Shown here: positions 61,141 through 64,000 of the stretch, one piece after another | Position numbering within the stretch: position 1 is the stretch's first letter | Layout of the letters: each line of letters opens with the position of its first letter | NCBI GenBank assembly: GCA_964035575.1 | Contig: OZ037844.1 | Location: 1,514,501-1,578,500, forward strand | Length of the DNA stretch: 64,000 bases | Reading direction: 5' to 3' | Source of the DNA: Rhynchopus sp. YZ270_cl-10 | Taxonomy: Eukaryota > Euglenozoa > Diplonemea > Diplonemida > Diplonemidae | The notes under the pieces: generated by a model | Database searches by the model: none | Seen by the model: the letters and a program-made list of their open reading frames with translations, nothing else | What the model was told of the DNA's origin: nothing | Made by a program: the position numbers and the translations under genes

Positions 61141-64000
61141 ATGCTGCGCTGTGTGCACGCACTCTCACTTCTGTGCATTGTGTGGGGCGTTGTTGTGCCT
61201 GCAGAGCACTATGACTCGTACACACCTGCCCCTGGGGTGGAGGTGAGCGGGTTCTTCCATCGTGATGGGTACCTGCTGATGGGGACAGTGGGGAAAATAA
61301 TGCAGCTGTCGATCGACACAGCCCTGAAGCAGGTCGTGCACGCAGGTGAGAAGGTGTTTGCAGACGTGACGTCGTGGGTGCTGCGACAAGAGGACGGCAA
61401 CGTTATCCGAATGCTCGTGCTCATGACAACACCGACAGGACTCAAGTTCGGGAAGCTCGTGTGCCAGCGGCCCGTCTCCGCGTTCAATGGCCAGATCAGA
61501 ACCCTGCCAGGCTCCCCAAACGTGCGTTGCTCCAAAATAGACCAGCACAACACCAGAGACTGGATGTACATGTGCTGTGACACACCCGTGCTCTACATTG
61601 GTAACACATATACCGCTGCACACACATCAGTGGCCCTCCCAGGGAACTGTGTCGACACGACGTATGACGCCGTGAACAAGCGTCTGTACGTGGCACACCC
61701 AACTGGTGTGGTTGTGTATGACGCAACGACGCCAGATGCATTAGTGGAGTTGCCTGCAAGAAACTTTGCGAAGGTGGGTATCGTGACGTTGCAATACAAA
61801 AAAAATGACAACTTTCTGACTATGCTTGCCGAAAGCCCAACATCGCCTGGTCAGACATCTGTGCAGACGTTTCCGCCCGACGGGACAGCGTACAATGACG
61901 AGATCAGCATTGGTGCTGCGTCACGGCTTGGGTGTATCAAAGACGCGATTGCGGTGGTCTACGACCAGACAGACACATACCGGTACAATGCATTGCCTTC
62001 TTTGACAAACGAAGGTGCGATGCCAGGAGGTGTGTGGCAGGTGGGGCCTGGCACACCCACGATGTCGTGCATCTACTGTGAGACGAAGTGGCTGTTCTAC
62101 ATGTCGTACGACACACTGCATGTGCACTCCACTGACTCAGTCACCATAGAATCGACTGCTGTCCCTCCTACGTTGGCGCCAACTCCAGCTCCACCAACAC
62201 TACCACCAACACCAGCACCTGCAACACCATCGCCACCTACACCTGCACCGCCAACTCCAGCGCCACCAATACCACCACCAACACCATCACCACCAACTCC
62301 ATCGCCACCTACGCCATCACCTCCGACACCATCACCGCCGACTCCATCGCCACCAACACCAGCACCACCAACGCCATCACCACCGACACCTGCACCGCCA
62401 ACTCCTTCACCACCGACACCATCACCACCAACTCCTTCACCACCGACTCCATCGCCACCAACACCAGCACCACCAACGCCATCACCACCGACACCTGCAC
62501 CGCCAACTCCTTCACCACCGACACCATCACCACCGACTCCATCACCACCAACTCCTTCACCACCGACTCCATCGCCACCAACACCAGCACCACCAACGCC
62601 ATCACCACCGACACCTGCACCACCAACTCCTTCACCACCAACGCCATCACCACCGACACCGTCACCACCAACACCTGCACCACCGACACCATCACCACCA
62701 ACTCCAGCTCCACCAACTCCTTCACCACCAACACCATCACCACCGACACCATCACCGCCAACTCCAGCTCCACCAACTCCTTCACCACCAACACCATCAC
62801 CACCGACACCATCACCGCCAACTCCAGCTCCACCAACTCCTTCACCACCGACTCCATCGCCACCAACACCAGCACCACCTACGCCATCACCACCGACACC
62901 GTCGCCACCAACTCCAGCTCCAACGACTCCTTCACCACCAACACCTGCACCACCTACGCCTGCACCGCTAACACAATCACCACCCACACCAGCACCACCG
63001 ACGCCGTCGCCACCAACACCGACCCCTCTTACCCCAGCACCTGTGACGTCTGTGCCCCTGACACTCACACCCGCTACCCCTGCACCTCCAACACTTGCAC
63101 CAACAACACCACCACCTGCAACACCTGCACCGCAAACTCGTGCCCCAGCGACACCTTCACCGCCAACACCAGCACCTGCCACATCCGCACCCACACCACT
63201 GCCAATGGGGAGCACATTTTCGCCCACTGCAGTGCTGACCCCTGCACCTGCCACCCCATCACCACCAACACCTGCACCACAAACTCTTGCCCCAGCGACA
63301 CCTTCACCTCCAACACCCGCACCAACACCACTGCCAATGGGGAACACATTTTCGCCCACTACAGTGCCACTGACCCCTGCACCACCAACACCCGCACCCA
63401 CACCACTGCCCATGGGTAGCACATTTTCGCCCACTGCAGTGCTGACCCCTGCACCTGCCACCCCATCACCACCAACACCTGCCCCCACACCACTCCCAAT
63501 GGGGAGCACATTTTCCCCAACAACTCTCGTGCCACCCACATCAACACCAACGATGCTTCCTGCCGGGCAGACTGTTGTGCCTTCGACACCTCTCCCACAA
63601 ACAGCAACGCCCACAACGTTGCCTGCCACCGCACTGCCTGCAGGCACCACATTGGCACCACCGACACCTGCACCAACAACACTGTCCCCGCTGACGCTGT
63701 CGCCACCAACACACGCGCCGCTAACAGCACTGCCACTCACACCCCTGCCACCGACCTCGCAGCCCTTGGCTTCTTCGGCACCAACTGCAGCACCCGCAAC
63801 AACAGTGCCCCACACTGCACTGCCGACAACAGCACCAACACCCGCGTCAACGCTTTCCCCTGACCTGAGTGCAGGGCCCTTGGTTGCGACCCCACTGCCT
63901 TCGTCTGACATGCAGTCGCAGGTGCCACTCACACAGACACCGACTCCAGCACCACTCCCGACACCCACAGATGCTGTTGATGGGACGCCTTCGCCAAGCA
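61141..64000 (+). CDS. Surface protein paralogue 2: propeller-like ectodomain and Thr/Pro stalk (3' end outside window)
   Basis: 953 codons, open to the window end. Signal peptide [21 protein letters not shown], then an ectodomain (~22-340) clearly homologous to surface gene 1: [14 protein letters not shown] vs [66 protein letters not shown]. From ~343 the stalk starts with about 250 residues of almost pure [11 protein letters not shown], shorter-period than in gene 1, followed by a distal part (from about 63,180) nearly identical in DNA to 51,380-52,110 of gene 1. The membrane domain would lie beyond the window. The start is the only ATG after in-frame stops and is directly followed by the signal peptide. 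Confidence 0.85.
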   Translation, partial: MLRCVHALSLLCIVWGVVVPAEHYDSYTPAPGVEVSGFFHRDGYLLMGTVGKIMQLSIDTALKQVVHAGEKVFADVTSWVLRQEDGNVIRMLVLMTTPTGLKFGKLVCQRPVSAFNGQIRTLPGSPNVRCSKIDQHNTRDWMYMCCDTPVLYIGNTYTAAHTSVALPGNCVDTTYDAVNKRLYVAHPTGVVVYDATTPDALVELPARNFAKVGIVTLQYKKNDNFLTMLAESPTSPGQTSVQTFPPDGTAYNDEISIGAASRLGCIKDAIAVVYDQTDTYRYNALPSLTNEGAMPGGVWQVGPGTPTMSCIYCETKWLFYMSYDTLHVHSTDSVTIESTAVPPTLAPTPAPPTLPPTPAPATPSPPTPAPPTPAPPIPPPTPSPPTPSPPTPSPPTPSPPTPSPPTPAPPTPSPPTPAPPTPSPPTPSPPTPSPPTPSPPTPAPPTPSPPTPAPPTPSPPTPSPPTPSPPTPSPPTPSPPTPAPPTPSPPTPAPPTPSPPTPSPPTPSPPTPAPPTPSPPTPAPPTPSPPTPSPPTPSPPTPAPPTPSPPTPSPPTPSPPTPAPPTPSPPTPSPPTPAPPTPSPPTPSPPTPAPTTPSPPTPAPPTPAPLTQSPPTPAPPTPSPPTPTPLTPAPVTSVPLTLTPATPAPPTLAPTTPPPATPAPQTRAPATPSPPTPAPATSAPTPLPMGSTFSPTAVLTPAPATPSPPTPAPQTLAPATPSPPTPAPTPLPMGNTFSPTTVPLTPAPPTPAPTPLPMGSTFSPTAVLTPAPATPSPPTPAPTPLPMGSTFSPTTLVPPTSTPTMLPAGQTVVPSTPLPQTATPTTLPATALPAGTTLAPPTPAPTTLSPLTLSPPTHAPLTALPLTPLPPTSQPLASSAPTAAPATTVPHTALPTTAPTPASTLSPDLSAGPLVATPLPSSDMQSQVPLTQTPTPAPLPTPTDAVDGTPSPS

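Overview
The window is nuclear DNA of a protist of unresolved affiliation. Evidence for a eukaryote: GT-AG introns that restore reading frame in four genes, a full-size ABCA-type transporter, ankyrin and WD40 proteins, a mitochondrial-type presequence, a retroposed sequence ending in poly(A), and many palindromic non-autonomous DNA transposons. Genes use the standard code and are GC-richer than the T/A-homopolymer-rich spacers. Every supportable gene lies on the + strand. This recalls the directional gene clusters of Euglenozoa, but eight or nine genes are too few to decide, so I leave the lineage open.

Layout. 1-14.2 kb: three members of a tandem ankyrin-repeat family (first cut by the window edge, second intact, third broken), separated by degenerate satellite, a retroposon 3' end, a relic of a tyrosine-recombinase-type retroelement and a 27-bp minisatellite. 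14.6-20.6 kb: a two-exon ABCA transporter with a WW-like module in front of its second nucleotide-binding domain. 23.5-26.2 kb: a two-exon secreted protein (LamG-like domain, Thr/Pro stalk, four PLAT-like modules). 26-32 kb: gene-poor, full of MITEs and a 1.2-kb element holding about 84 copies of a 7-bp repeat. 32.3-33.3 kb: a WD40 protein, followed by a foldback element with 5-bp target duplication. 39.1-43.1 kb: a tandem pair of two-exon PD-(D/E)XK nuclease-like proteins, one with a nuclear-type and the other with a mitochondrial-type leader. 43.1-49 kb: two further GTAC-type minisatellites, palindrome clusters and recombinase-like fragments. 49.3-53.7 kb and 61.1 kb to the end: paralogous cell-surface proteins with an N-terminal propeller-like ectodomain and a very long Thr/Pro/Ala stalk; the first continues into about seven membrane segments.

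Together the genes look like a surface and intracellular recognition repertoire that evolves by duplication: ankyrin units gained and lost in blocks of three, stalk sequence homogenised between surface paralogues, and leader exchange that appears to send copies of one protein to different compartments. The spacers carry two recurring short + strand elements: a hairpin followed by a pyrimidine tract and AG, and a roughly 50-nt element. Neither matches a family I know; they are the best candidates for something undescribed.
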